From: Caenibacillus caldisaponilyticus
GTDB taxonomy: Bacteria > Bacillota > Bacilli > Bacillales > Sporolactobacillaceae
Direction of reading: 5' to 3'
DNA length: 64,000 nt
Assembly: GCF_002003465.1 (NCBI RefSeq)
Contig: NZ_BDDQ01000006.1
Location: 1-64,000, forward strand
Shown: piece by piece, positions 43,467 through 52,820 of the stretch
How the letters are laid out: every line of letters begins with the position of its first letter
Numbering within the stretch: position 1 is the stretch's first letter
Translations under genes and position numbers: made by a program
Notes under the pieces: model-generated
Database searches by the model: none
What the model was told of the DNA's origin: nothing
The model's input: only the letters and a program-made list of their open reading frames with translations

Positions 43467-45320
43467 ATGCACCGATTGCGGAAGACGGCGATTTTAATGT
43501 TGGCGCTCGTCCTCGTCCTTTTTCAATGGGCGGCGCTGAGTCCGCACGCCCGCGCGAAAGCGGTCGATCCGGCGGTGACGGTTTCCGCGCAAACCTTGGA
43601 CGGCAAAGACGTCCTCGCCATGACCGCCGTGCCGATCAAAGACGGGGACACGGCATTTGATGTTTTGAAAAAAGCCGCGGAACAGCAAAAGCTGGATTTT
43701 CGATATACGGAATATTCTTTTGGCGTAACGATCGATCAAATCGGAACGATCGCACCGAAATGGGATCCCGACCATGAATATTGGGGATTTTTTATAAACG
43801 GAAAATATAGTGATCTCGGCGCTTCTTCCTACAAAGTCAAGCCCGGGGACGATGTGCTTTTCAAGGTGGTCAAAGATGAGCCCGAAAAGATCCCCGTTAC
43901 GGTCACCATAAAAGGGAAAGATGTGCCCGACAAATATGTGGATCAAACGGTGGAAGTCGCCGCGGGCAGCAACGTCTACGATGCCGTTAAGCTCGCCTTT
44001 GGCGACGACGTGCAGGCATCGATCGACGATCAATATTTCGCATATATAAATAACATCGGCGGCTTGTTGAAAAAAGACCAATATTTTTGGATATCGGTCA
44101 ACGGCAAGGACTTGAGCAGCGGTGTTTCCTCGACCCCGGTTCATGCCGGAGACAAGATCACCCTTGAAATCCGCGATTTACAAGGAGGGTCCGGCGACGG
44201 CGCGAACGGCGGCGGCTCCGGCGGAGCCAATCCGCCGGCGGATCAAGGCGGCTCAAACGGGCAGCCGGCCAATCATAGCGGCATTTCGGCCGGCGTTTTG
44301 CAATCGGCCATTCAGCGCGGCTTTGATTATCTCCTTGCCCATGAGAAAGCCGGAGCGCTCGATTTTTACGGAGCGATGGCGCTCGCCCAATCCGGCAAAA
44401 GCGTTCCGCCTTCTTTCATCAACCGTGTGACGGCCGACCTTGCGGCGAATCAAGGCGTTTTTCGCAACGTCACCGATTATGAAAAATACGCGCTCGCCGT
44501 CACGGCCGCGGGCTATGATGCCACGAATTTCCACGGCTATCGCCTCATCGAAAACATTTATAATAACCCGCGCTTGACCAATCAAGGAACGAACGGCGTC
44601 ATCTTCGCCTTGCTCGCGCTCGACAGCGGCCATTACAACGTGCCGGCGGACGCGAAATGGACGCGGTCCAAGCTCGTCGATACAATCTTGAAAGCACAAA
44701 ACGCCGATGGCGGCTGGGCGTGGGCCGGCTCGCAGTCCAGCGTCGATATGACGGCGATGGCGATCTCAGCGCTGGCGCCTTACAAAACCCAATCGTCCGT
44801 TCAATCGGCGATCGCCAAGGCGGTTCATTGGCTATCCGCCAAACAAGATGAGAACGGCGGTTTTCAAGATGCGTTCAACGGCGGAGACACAAGCGAATCG
44901 ACCGCCCAAGTCATCGCCGCATTGACCGCGGCGGGAATCGACCCGGCCGGCTCCGAGTTTACGAAAGCGAAGGGGAATCCGGTCAGCCACCTCTTGAAGT
45001 TTCAACGGCCGGACGGCGGTTTCAGCCACGTCAGCGGCGACGCGTCCAGTCCGATGTCGACCAATCAGGCGGTGTTCGCCCTCGTCAGCTATCAACGATT
45101 CCTTAAAGGAGCGGGTTCGGTTTTTCAATTTACCCATGATGCCGGCGCGTTGAAAAAAGCGTCCGGTGCCGTTCACGCCGCCCCTTCCCACAAAGGCGAA
45201 GGGCGACCGCTCCCGGATACGGCCGGATCCGCCTATAATTGGCTCGTTGCCGGCGCTTGTTTGCTCGCGCTCGGTGCGCTGATCCTCTTCGGCGTTCAGA
45301 AGAGACGGCAAAGCCTCTAG
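43467..45320 (+). CDS. transcobalamin/intrinsic-factor-like cobalamin-capture protein, sortase-type anchored
   Basis: 617 residues. Signal peptide 1-31 (ending HARAKA); two DUF4430 (transcobalamin beta-domain-like) modules at about 55-137 and 145-238 (EYWGFFINGKYSD; YFWISVNGKDLSS); a Gly/Asn/Pro linker 239-272. An alpha/alpha-barrel domain at about 273-556 has terpenoid-cyclase-type repeats (QNADGGWAW, QDENGGFQDAF, QRPDGGFSHV), the fold of the cobalamin-binding alpha domain of human intrinsic factor. The end is LPDTA (582-586), a hydrophobic helix and a basic tail, a sortase signal. Directly behind a cobalamin riboswitch and ahead of an ECF transporter, it most likely captures B12 at the cell wall. 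ATG 43467 follows GCGAGGTGA. Confidence 0.88.
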   Translation: MHRLRKTAILMLALVLVLFQWAALSPHARAKAVDPAVTVSAQTLDGKDVLAMTAVPIKDGDTAFDVLKKAAEQQKLDFRYTEYSFGVTIDQIGTIAPKWDPDHEYWGFFINGKYSDLGASSYKVKPGDDVLFKVVKDEPEKIPVTVTIKGKDVPDKYVDQTVEVAAGSNVYDAVKLAFGDDVQASIDDQYFAYINNIGGLLKKDQYFWISVNGKDLSSGVSSTPVHAGDKITLEIRDLQGGSGDGANGGGSGGANPPADQGGSNGQPANHSGISAGVLQSAIQRGFDYLLAHEKAGALDFYGAMALAQSGKSVPPSFINRVTADLAANQGVFRNVTDYEKYALAVTAAGYDATNFHGYRLIENIYNNPRLTNQGTNGVIFALLALDSGHYNVPADAKWTRSKLVDTILKAQNADGGWAWAGSQSSVDMTAMAISALAPYKTQSSVQSAIAKAVHWLSAKQDENGGFQDAFNGGDTSESTAQVIAALTAAGIDPAGSEFTKAKGNPVSHLLKFQRPDGGFSHVSGDASSPMSTNQAVFALVSYQRFLKGAGSVFQFTHDAGALKKASGAVHAAPSHKGEGRPLPDTAGSAYNWLVAGACLLALGALILFGVQKRRQSL

Positions 45321-45351
45321 AAGTATCAAAAGCATTCGGGGGGAGTCCGCG

Positions 45352-46116
45352 ATGAAACGATGGCGCAGATGGGCCGCGCTTTTGACCGCCATTTTCTTGC
45401 TGGCCGGAATGACGGCCTGCCAAGCCGATCCGGTGGGCGGCCCGTCGAACCATGCCGATGGGCCAAAGGCCGAAGTGAAGAAACATGACGGCCAGACAAA
45501 GGCGGAAGCGCCCCATACCAAAAAAAAGGAGACCGTAAAGAACAGCCGGCAAACCGAGCCGGGGCAATCCAAAACGACGCAAACTAAGACGACGCGCGCG
45601 GACGACACCAAGACCGATTCGGGCCAAGCCCAAACGGCGTCCACGCCTTCGGCGCCGGCTTCCGCGCCGAAGGCACGCGCTTCAACGCCAGAAAAACAAA
45701 ACGGCGATCAAGCCCATGCCGCAAAATCACCGGCACCCGCCCAGGCAAAAACAAAAGCGGCTCGATCCAGCCCTGCGGAGACGGTGACGGTTTCCATCAT
45801 CGGCCTGGGCGGCAAGCCGATCGTCGCCGCGACGAAAACCGACTATAAACCGGGCGAAACGGTGCTTGACGCGACGCTCGCCATTGCCAATTCAAAGCAT
45901 ATAGCCGTCGATTGCGATGGACGAGGTGTTTTTGCGTATGTCAAAGGGATTAACGGGCTATATGAATTTGATAAAGGTCCGAAAAGCGGTTGGCTCGTCA
46001 TGAAAAACGGACAGTTGCTCCATCGCAGTGCGGGGGCCGAGAAGCTGAAGCCGGGCGACGTCGTCAAATGGTTTTATACCACCGACTATACGAAAGCCGG
46101 AGGATCGGGGTCATGA
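45352..46116 (+). CDS. DUF4430 lipoprotein, probable membrane-proximal B12-binding component
   Basis: 254 residues. The basic N-terminus and hydrophobic helix end in a lipobox MTAC with Cys23. A low-complexity Lys/Thr/Ala/Gln stalk (about 30-140) follows, then a C-terminal DUF4430 domain (about 143-250) with GVFAYVKGINGLYEF and SGWLVMKNGQLL. This is one of the two domain types of the preceding wall protein, here tethered to the membrane by a stalk. It could hand cobalamin to the S component. GGGGGGAG precedes ATG 45352; its stop overlaps the ecfT start. Confidence 0.85.
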   Translation: MKRWRRWAALLTAIFLLAGMTACQADPVGGPSNHADGPKAEVKKHDGQTKAEAPHTKKKETVKNSRQTEPGQSKTTQTKTTRADDTKTDSGQAQTASTPSAPASAPKARASTPEKQNGDQAHAAKSPAPAQAKTKAARSSPAETVTVSIIGLGGKPIVAATKTDYKPGETVLDATLAIANSKHIAVDCDGRGVFAYVKGINGLYEFDKGPKSGWLVMKNGQLLHRSAGAEKLKPGDVVKWFYTTDYTKAGGSGS

Positions 46117-46988
46117 ATGGCGGGATGAACACCTTTCACCCCGCCGTCCCCTTCTTTTTTTATGCGGGCGGGGCGGTGCTCATCATGGTCGCCCGCCATC
46201 CGGTTTTTTTGGCGACGATCTTGCTCGTTCTCATCGGGCACAGCCTTGTCATGGACCGCGGCCGGACGCTGCGGCGCTGGTGGGGGGCGATCGTGCTGAT
46301 GAGCGGTTTTTTTCTCGTCATCACGCCGCTCGTCAACCGGCTCGGCACTCACATTTTATTTTATTTCAACGGCCGGCCCGTGCTTGAAGAAGCCGTTTAT
46401 CAGGGCGTGATGACGGCGCTGTCGCTCGCGGCCCTTCTGGTGCTCTTTCTGAATTATAATCAAGTGATCACGGCCGAGAAGTTTCTCTTTTTGTTCGGGA
46501 AACTGCCGCAGTGGGCGTTGGTTGCGACGCTGGCCGTTCGTTTCGTCCCGGAATTGCAGCGCCGCCTCGGCGATATTCAAACCGTTCAACGGGCGCGCGG
46601 ATTATCCGTCACGGCCGGCCCGCTTCAGGCGAGATTGAAAAACGGATTGGCGCTCGTTCAAATGCTTTTGACGCTTTCGCTTGAAGAAGCGCTGCAAACC
46701 GCCGATTCCATGAAGGCGCGCGGCTACGGAACGGGCAAACGGTCGCAGTACAACCCTTACCGCTTCCGGCCCGCCGATCGCTTGGCGTTGCTCTTTCTCG
46801 CGGCGGTCTTTGGCCTCGCGCTGTTCGGATGGCGTCTCGGCGACTTGGTGCTCACGCTCCGGCCCGTCCTGGAACCCGTGTTTCTTCACGGCCGGGAATG
46901 GTTTTATCTCTTCGTCGTCGGCGTCTATTTTGGCTTTCCGTTGTTCATCGAGGGAAGGGAGGCGTGGAGATGGCGCTCTTGGAAGTGA
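46113..46988 (+). CDS. ecfT: ECF transporter transmembrane protein EcfT
   Basis: 291 residues with about 5-6 helices. It has the two coupling Ala-Arg-Gly motifs in QTVQRARGLS and ADSMKARGYG, through which EcfT contacts the two ATPase subunits. It is the scaffold of the energy-coupling module. The start overlaps the lipoprotein stop (ATGA) and the end overlaps the ATPase gene by 19 bp, so this is a tightly coupled operon dedicated to one substrate (group I ECF layout). Confidence 0.93.
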   Translation: MNGGMNTFHPAVPFFFYAGGAVLIMVARHPVFLATILLVLIGHSLVMDRGRTLRRWWGAIVLMSGFFLVITPLVNRLGTHILFYFNGRPVLEEAVYQGVMTALSLAALLVLFLNYNQVITAEKFLFLFGKLPQWALVATLAVRFVPELQRRLGDIQTVQRARGLSVTAGPLQARLKNGLALVQMLLTLSLEEALQTADSMKARGYGTGKRSQYNPYRFRPADRLALLFLAAVFGLALFGWRLGDLVLTLRPVLEPVFLHGREWFYLFVVGVYFGFPLFIEGREAWRWRSWK

Positions 46989-48700
46989 AAGATCTCTGGT
47001 TCACATACCCGGAAGAAAAACGGCCGGCTCTTGCCGATGTGTCCTTCGCCGTCGATGCGGGGGAGTTCGTCGCCCTTTGTGGTCCGTCGGGAAGCGGGAA
47101 ATCGACGTTGCTCCGCTTGCTGAAACCGGAAATCAGCCCGTACGGCCGGCGGTCGGGCGCGATTTTTTATGACGGTTCGCCGCTTGCCGACATTCCGCCG
47201 GCCCGATGTGCGCGGGACATCGGCTTTGTCTTTCAAGATCCGGACAACCAGATCGCGATGGATCGCGTGCTGGGAGAATTAGTGTTCGGCCTTGAAAACC
47301 TGGGAATGGACACCGGGATGATGCGGCGGCGCGTCGCGGAAATCGTCCATTTTTTCGGGCTGGAGCCGCTTCTGGACCGGAAAACCCATGAATTGTCCGG
47401 CGGGCAAAAACAGATGGTCAATCTCGCCGCGGTGTTGATGATGGAACCGCGCATCCTTTTGTTGGACGAACCGACGGCGCAATTGGATCCCGTCAGCGCC
47501 AAGGATTTTTTCAATATGCTGCGGCGGATGAACGAGGAGCTCGGCATCACCGTCCTCATCGCCGAACACCGGCTGGAGGACGTCTGGCCGCTCGCCGATC
47601 GCGTCATCATGCTGGAGGACGGACGCCTCCGCCACGTCGGTAAGCCCCGCGAGGTGATCGGAAAGCTTTTTGCCGAGGGCGATGTAAGTTTCATCGATTA
47701 TCTGCCCCGGGCCAGCGTGCTGTACCGCCAATTCACCGTAGAGGCGGAGCGGGAGCGGATCCCGATCACGGTGAAGGAAGCGAAGCGCTGGCTTGCCGGA
47801 TTGACCGTGGTTGAGAAGGCGGAGGGACGCTCAATAAAGGATCCCTGTGTCAACGAATGTCCGGATTCCGAAAACGCCGCATCCGCTGGGAGGTTCAAGG
47901 CCGAGGCACGCCGCCGGCGCGAGGCGCCGGTGCTCGAAGCCAGAGCGGTGCGCTTCCATTATCGAAAAAACGATCCGCCGGTGCTCAATCATTTGTCGTT
48001 GAAAATTGACGTCGGTGAGCGGCTGGCGATCGTCGGCGGAAACGGCACGGGAAAATCGACGTTGATCAAAACGTTGGCCGGGCTTCTGACGCCCCAGAGC
48101 GGGACGATTTGGTTTAAAGGAAAAAAAATCAAAAGCGAACCGCCGGAAGCGATTGGCTATTTGCCGCAGAATCCGAAGCTCTTTTTTATGGAGGAGACGG
48201 TCGAAGACGCTTATCGGCATGCGCTGGAGCGGGGCGGGACGAGCCCTGCGTTGCTGGAGGACTATTTGAACTTTTTTGAGATCGGGCACTTGACCGCCCG
48301 CCATCCTTATGATTTGAGCGACGGAGAACTGCAAAAGGTCGTTCTCGTTTGCCTCTTGCTGGAGCGTCCAGACGTGCTCTTGATCGATGAACCGACCAAA
48401 GGACTGGATCCGGCGGTGAAAAAACGCTTCGGGAAGCTGTTGAAAACGCTGAACCAAGAAGAAGGCTTGACGGTTGTTTTTGTGACTCACGACATCGAAT
48501 TCGCCGCTCAAGTCGCGACGCGTTGCGCGATGATGTTCCGCGGGGAAATCACCGCGGAAGGCGATCCCCATGCGTTTTTCACCGGAAACGCGTTTTACAC
48601 GACCGCCGTCGGCCGCATAACGAGAGGGGCAGGCGTTCCGGAAGTGTTGACGCCCGAGGAGGCGAAAAAGCGATGGCTCGTGGCCAAGGATGGATCGTAG
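46970..48700 (+). CDS. ECF transporter ATPase, fused EcfA-EcfA'
   Basis: 576 residues containing two complete ATPase domains in one chain. The first has Walker A GPSGSGKST (38-46), LSGGQKQM and LLLDEPTAQLD. The second, from about residue 310, has GGNGTGKST, LSDGELQK and LLIDEPTKGLD. The fused arrangement replaces the usual separate EcfA and EcfA'. A linker of about 45 residues rich in Glu and Arg joins them. ATG 46970 follows GGGAGG. It overlaps both neighbours, including the S-component gene. Confidence 0.95.
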   Translation: MALLEVKDLWFTYPEEKRPALADVSFAVDAGEFVALCGPSGSGKSTLLRLLKPEISPYGRRSGAIFYDGSPLADIPPARCARDIGFVFQDPDNQIAMDRVLGELVFGLENLGMDTGMMRRRVAEIVHFFGLEPLLDRKTHELSGGQKQMVNLAAVLMMEPRILLLDEPTAQLDPVSAKDFFNMLRRMNEELGITVLIAEHRLEDVWPLADRVIMLEDGRLRHVGKPREVIGKLFAEGDVSFIDYLPRASVLYRQFTVEAERERIPITVKEAKRWLAGLTVVEKAEGRSIKDPCVNECPDSENAASAGRFKAEARRRREAPVLEARAVRFHYRKNDPPVLNHLSLKIDVGERLAIVGGNGTGKSTLIKTLAGLLTPQSGTIWFKGKKIKSEPPEAIGYLPQNPKLFFMEETVEDAYRHALERGGTSPALLEDYLNFFEIGHLTARHPYDLSDGELQKVVLVCLLLERPDVLLIDEPTKGLDPAVKKRFGKLLKTLNQEEGLTVVFVTHDIEFAAQVATRCAMMFRGEITAEGDPHAFFTGNAFYTTAVGRITRGAGVPEVLTPEEAKKRWLVAKDGS

Positions 48701-49356
48701 CTTGTACGCTGGCGGCCGTCGCGCTCGTCATCGCTTTCAGCGCGCTCAAGGTCGACAACTATTTCTTCATCAGCGCCGTTCTCTTGGTTTTGGGGATCGC
48801 GCCGTTTTTCATCCGCTTCGAGCGCCGGCGCATCGACGGCCGCGAGCTCGTTTTCATCGCGATGCTCGCCGCGATCGCGGCCGTGAGCCGCGTGCCGTTC
48901 GCGCCGATACCGAGCGTGCAGCCGACGACCTTTGTCATCATCATGAGCGGGCTGGCCTTTGGGGCTGAGAGCGGCTTCGTCGTCGGGGCGCTCGCCGCGA
49001 TCGTTTCCAACTTGTTCTTGGGACAAGGTCCGTGGACGCCGTGGCAGATGACGGCGTGGGGCTTAATCGGGGCGGCGAGCGGCGGGCTGCGCCATACCGC
49101 TTTGATGCGCGGGCGGTGGGGGCGGTGTCTCTTTGGCTTTGTGGCCGGTTTTTTATTCGGCTGGTTTATGAATGTGTCGGTCATGTTTACATTGGGCGCT
49201 GTTGGTCCCGGGGAAATCGTCAGTTTATGCGCCGCGTCGTTTTTTTTCGATCTCGCCCACGCGTTATCCAACGTCTTCTTTCTCTATTTCTTCGGAAACG
49301 GTTGGCTGCGGGTTTTGCATCGTTTTAAAAGAAAATACGGGCTGCTCGACCGCTAA
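48673..49356 (+). CDS. ECF transporter S component, probably cobalamin-specific (CbrT-like)
   Basis: 227 residues with about six helices. The central region RELVFIAMLAAIAAVSRVPFAPIPSVQPTTFVIIMSGLAFG in segments, with helix-1 Ala-rich contacts and QGPWTPWQMTAWGLIGA, resembles S components of the CbrT type described for lactobacilli. It should bind the vitamin and topple in the membrane to deliver it. Specificity for cobalamin is inferred from the riboswitch and companion genes. ATG 48673 lies inside the ATPase gene end, 11 bases after GAGGAGG. Confidence 0.88.
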   Translation: MARGQGWIVACTLAAVALVIAFSALKVDNYFFISAVLLVLGIAPFFIRFERRRIDGRELVFIAMLAAIAAVSRVPFAPIPSVQPTTFVIIMSGLAFGAESGFVVGALAAIVSNLFLGQGPWTPWQMTAWGLIGAASGGLRHTALMRGRWGRCLFGFVAGFLFGWFMNVSVMFTLGAVGPGEIVSLCAASFFFDLAHALSNVFFLYFFGNGWLRVLHRFKRKYGLLDR

Positions 49357-49743
49357 TCAAAGAGCGGCACCCGATGACGGGCCCCCTCTCTCCGGAGACG
49401 GGGGCTTTTCATGGCCGCCTGCCGTTGGTGGATAAGGCGAACGCGGAAAAAAGGCCGAACGGATGGCGTCATCCGCCTGTTTTGATCGGCATGCCCCCTG
49501 ATTAGGCCGATCGGACGAGGTCTTTCTTTTCATCAGAAAAAAATTTAGATAAACTTAAAGAAGCCGAGAAGCGCCTCGGGTTCGCTGACCCGCGGTGAGG
49601 ATATACTATTCTCAACCGCCTTCGGAGGGGCCTGCGTTATTGTTCGCGTATTTTTTTTCGCGAATGGGCCCGCAGAAAACGTGGGGCCGGCCCCAATAAA
49701 CCGAGATGAGGTCCCGGATCGGTTCGAAAAAGGAGGGATGTTC
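49357..49743. other. intergenic region with hairpins
   Basis: After the operon terminator there are a GATCGGC/GCCGATC inverted repeat (49484-49512) and TTCGCG-N9-CGCGAA at about 49637-49661. No gene is visible. A possible -10 TATACT lies near 49602. Confidence 0.4.
49380..49408 (+). terminator. terminator of the cobalamin uptake operon
   Basis: GCCCCC-TCTCTCCGGAGAC-GGGGGC followed by TTTT. Confidence 0.82.
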
Positions 49744-50748
49744 ATGACGGCGGAATGGGACGTCACCTTGCTGTGGATCGTTTTGTACAGTTATATGATT
49801 CTTGCGTCCGTGGATTTGGGCGCGGGATGCTATGCCGCGTATCTGCTCGCCACCCATCGCGATGCGCCGGCGCTCCGGCGATTGACCCGCTATTTGTCGC
49901 CTGCCTGGGAAACCGGCCATTTCATGTTTCTCGTCATCATTACGCTTTATATTCTTTCGATTTTTCCGGAGATCCGACAAGCGCGGGAAGCATTCATCGT
50001 ACCCGGTCTGATCGTTGTCGCCCTGTATATCGTACATATTGCGCTCCTCGCGGCGGTAAAGATGCGTCCGACAACGAAAGTGGCCGCTTTCGCTTGCGCG
50101 GCTTCGGGCCTGTTGCTCGCCGTGATTCTTGCGACGGCTTTAACGGTGAGTGAAGGTGGATTCCTGCGAACGGAAGGCGGTCAAACGGCCTTGCGGGCGT
50201 CGGTTTTGTTTTCCAGCTTTTATTTTTGGGCGGTGGCTTTGCTTGCGGTCATTTCCGTTCTATACATAAGCGCCATGATATTGGCGCGGACTATGGCTGC
50301 CGCCGGCGGTGGTCCGGCGCTGGCCTTCATTCGGAGCGCCGCGCTGTTTTGGAGCGTCCCGACGCTTTTGGCCAGCGCGCTCGTATTCGTCGCCCTCCAA
50401 CGCCATAATCCCGCCCATTTTAACCATACCTTGGATGTGGCGTGGCTGTTTTTATTGTCGCTCGTTTCGTTTTTAGTCGCCGTATCCATGGTTTTTCAGG
50501 ACAAATCTTACGGATGGGCCGCGTTTTTCGCCCTGCTGCAATATTTTTTCGCCTTTCTCGGCTACGGAATATCGCATTTGCCCTATTTGATTTATCCGAA
50601 CGTCCATTTGGAAGCCCGCTTTTCCGGTGCGAGCGGGATGAATGCGGCTTGTGCTGTGGTCGTTTTTTCCCTGTTTATCCCGCTGGTGCTTTTGGCGTGG
50701 CGGCAGACGCTGTTCATGAGGAAAGTCCGGAGCGGCGACGAGGGATGA
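49744..50748 (+). CDS. CydB-like membrane protein (cytochrome bd oxidase subunit II homologue), orphan
   Basis: 334 residues with about nine helices. The N-terminal pattern (LLWIVLYSYMILASVDLGAGC, then SPAWETGHFMFLVI) parallels CydB, in which a first helix is followed by the conserved Pro-x-Trp segment. No CydA or other oxidase gene is adjacent, so any role as a bd oxidase subunit is unproven. It could be a structural paralogue with another membrane function. ATG 49744 is chosen 7-8 bases from AAAGGAGGG; ATG 49738 is too close. Confidence 0.6.
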   Translation: MTAEWDVTLLWIVLYSYMILASVDLGAGCYAAYLLATHRDAPALRRLTRYLSPAWETGHFMFLVIITLYILSIFPEIRQAREAFIVPGLIVVALYIVHIALLAAVKMRPTTKVAAFACAASGLLLAVILATALTVSEGGFLRTEGGQTALRASVLFSSFYFWAVALLAVISVLYISAMILARTMAAAGGGPALAFIRSAALFWSVPTLLASALVFVALQRHNPAHFNHTLDVAWLFLLSLVSFLVAVSMVFQDKSYGWAAFFALLQYFFAFLGYGISHLPYLIYPNVHLEARFSGASGMNAACAVVVFSLFIPLVLLAWRQTLFMRKVRSGDEG

Positions 50749-50892
50749 ACGGCGGCGCGACGGGAGCCCCAATGTTCAAATACATGGCGCTTCCGGCCGG
50801 CGCGGCAAGACCGTTGTGAAGAAATGATGAGCAGTTGTTTTCGGACGGACGGCCCGTTGTCGGGCGATCCATCCATTCATAAAAAAATATCC

Positions 50893-50936
50893 AAAAACGG
50901 CGGCACCCGTATCGCAGACGGGTGCCGCCGTTTGTA
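50893..50936 (-). terminator. terminator of rnjA (bidirectional)
   Basis: AAACGGCGGCACCCGT-ATCGCAG-complement, 16-bp arms, with T-runs on both strands. Confidence 0.92.
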
Positions 50937-50937
50937 T

Positions 50938-52608
50938 TTATTCGATTTCCATGATGATCGGCAGGATCATCGGCTTGCGCCGAGTTTTTTCATAAAGGAA
51001 CGGCGCGAGGGTGTCGATGATTTCGTTTTTGATCTCGGACCATTGCGTCGTTTTCCGCTCCATGATCTTCTGGAGGTGCGTGGCGAGCAAGACTTGGGCA
51101 TCGTTGATCAAATCGCTCGATTCGCGCATGTAGACGAAACCGCGCGAGATGATGTCGGGTCCTGCCAAGACTTTGTGCTCTTTCATGTTGATGCTGACGA
51201 CGACGATCACGAGGCCTTCTTCCGACAGGATGCGCCGGTCGCGCAAGACGATGTTGCCGATGTCGCCGATGCCGTTGCCGTCGACGTACACGGAGCCGGA
51301 AGGGATTTTCCCGGCGATGCGCGCGCTGTTTTCGTCAAGGGCGAGGACGTCGCCGTTGTCCATGATAAAGGTGTTTTCCAAAGGCACACCGCAATCGCGC
51401 GCGAGTTCCACGTGTTTCTTCAACATGCGAAATTCGCCGTGGATCGGCATGAAAAATTTCGGCTTCATCAAGCGCAGCATCAGTTTTTGTTCCTGCTGGC
51501 CGCCGTGGCCGGACGTGTGGATGTTGTCGACGGAGCCGTGGATCACTTCGGCGCCGGCGCGATACAGTTGGTTGATCGTCCGGTTGATGCTGACCGTATT
51601 GCCCGGAATCGGCGACGAAGAGAAAATGACGGTGTCGCCCGGCATGATTTGGATTTGCCGGTGGGTGCCGTTTGCGATACGGGATAAGGCGGCCATGGGT
51701 TCGCCTTGGCTTCCCGTGCAAAGAATGACGACTTGGTTGTCCGGCAACCGGTTGATTTTTTGCGGTTCGACGAACGTGTCTTTCGGTGCCTTAATGTACC
51801 CAAGTTCCTGGCCGATCGTCGTCGACGCTTCCATGCTGCGCCCGAAGACTGCGATTTTCCGTCCCGTTTTGACCGCCGCCTCGACGACCTGCTGCAGACG
51901 GTGGATGTTGGAAGCGAACGTCGCGAAAATGATCCGGCCTTTCACCTTTCTGAAAATGTCGGCAATGTTCGCGCCGACTTGGCGCTCGGACATCGTGAAC
52001 GTCGGCACTTCGCTGTTCGTGCTGTCCGATAGCAAACAAAGCACGCCTTCCCGGCCGATTTCCGCCATTTTCGTTAAATTGGCCGGCTCGCCGACGGGGG
52101 TGAAGTCAAATTTAAAGTCCCCGGTTTGTACGATGTTGCCGGGCGGCGTTTTGACGACGATGCCGAACGATTCCGGAATGCTGTGCGTCGTGCGGAAGAA
52201 GGTGACGGACGTCTTTTTGAATTTGATGACGTCATCTTCGTTGATCACGTTCAATTTGGCGCGCCTCAGCAGGCCGTGTTCTTCGAGTTTATTGCGGATC
52301 AGGGCGATGGCGAGCTTTCCGCCGTAGATCGGGACGTTGATCTGCCGTAGAAGATAAGGCACGCCGCCGATGTGATCTTCGTGGCCGTGCGTGATGAACA
52401 GCCCCTTGACCTTGTCCGCGTTTTTTACCAAATACGTGTAATCCGGAATGACATAGTCGATGCCGAGCAGATCGTCCTCCGGAAATTTGATGCCGGCATC
52501 GATGAGGATGATTTCATCCTGGTATTGGACGACATAAGTGTTTTTTCCGATTTCTCCTAATCCACCAAGAGCGAAAACGGCGGTTTGATTATTTTTTAAA
52601 AATTTCAT
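50938..52608 (-). CDS. rnjA: ribonuclease J1
   Basis: 556 residues. Metallo-beta-lactamase/beta-CASP RNase with the zinc motif HGHEDHIGG (His74, His76, Asp78, His79), further ligands ([10 protein letters not shown] region; PIHGEFRM) and a C-terminal dimerisation domain. It performs 5'-3' exonucleolytic and endonucleolytic RNA decay and rRNA maturation. The length matches B. subtilis RNase J1. ATG 52608 is the conserved start [10 protein letters not shown]. It overlaps the rpoY stop region and forms the conserved rpoY-rnjA operon. Confidence 0.97.
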   Translation of the reverse strand: MKFLKNNQTAVFALGGLGEIGKNTYVVQYQDEIILIDAGIKFPEDDLLGIDYVIPDYTYLVKNADKVKGLFITHGHEDHIGGVPYLLRQINVPIYGGKLAIALIRNKLEEHGLLRRAKLNVINEDDVIKFKKTSVTFFRTTHSIPESFGIVVKTPPGNIVQTGDFKFDFTPVGEPANLTKMAEIGREGVLCLLSDSTNSEVPTFTMSERQVGANIADIFRKVKGRIIFATFASNIHRLQQVVEAAVKTGRKIAVFGRSMEASTTIGQELGYIKAPKDTFVEPQKINRLPDNQVVILCTGSQGEPMAALSRIANGTHRQIQIMPGDTVIFSSSPIPGNTVSINRTINQLYRAGAEVIHGSVDNIHTSGHGGQQEQKLMLRLMKPKFFMPIHGEFRMLKKHVELARDCGVPLENTFIMDNGDVLALDENSARIAGKIPSGSVYVDGNGIGDIGNIVLRDRRILSEEGLVIVVVSINMKEHKVLAGPDIISRGFVYMRESSDLINDAQVLLATHLQKIMERKTTQWSEIKNEIIDTLAPFLYEKTRRKPMILPIIMEIE

Positions 52609-52610
52609 GT

Positions 52611-52820
52611 TCACAATTTCTCCACTTCAAAGTTTTTGGATTTTTTTTCATACTCCAGATGGGCCCCTTCCAGGGGCTGAATAAATTCGACGTTCCATTC
52701 CCGTTCATACAATTTTCTCCGCACTTCCAGCTCATCATCGGCTTCGACGTAAACCGTGCGGGTGTTTTCCCGCAAAGGCACTTCCTCTTTTGTTTCTTGA
52801 TACAGAACCTTGAAAATCAT
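52611..52820 (-). CDS. rpoY: RNA polymerase epsilon subunit
   Basis: 69 residues of the DUF1447/YkzG family. The small beta-sheet domain has [20 protein letters not shown] and [22 protein letters not shown] in family order. It is a Firmicutes-specific small RNA polymerase subunit that fits near the beta' jaw. Immediately upstream of rnjA and translationally coupled to it, as in B. subtilis. Ribosome binding site GGAGAGAGG upstream. Confidence 0.95.
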   Translation of the reverse strand: MIFKVLYQETKEEVPLRENTRTVYVEADDELEVRRKLYEREWNVEFIQPLEGAHLEYEKKSKNFEVEKL

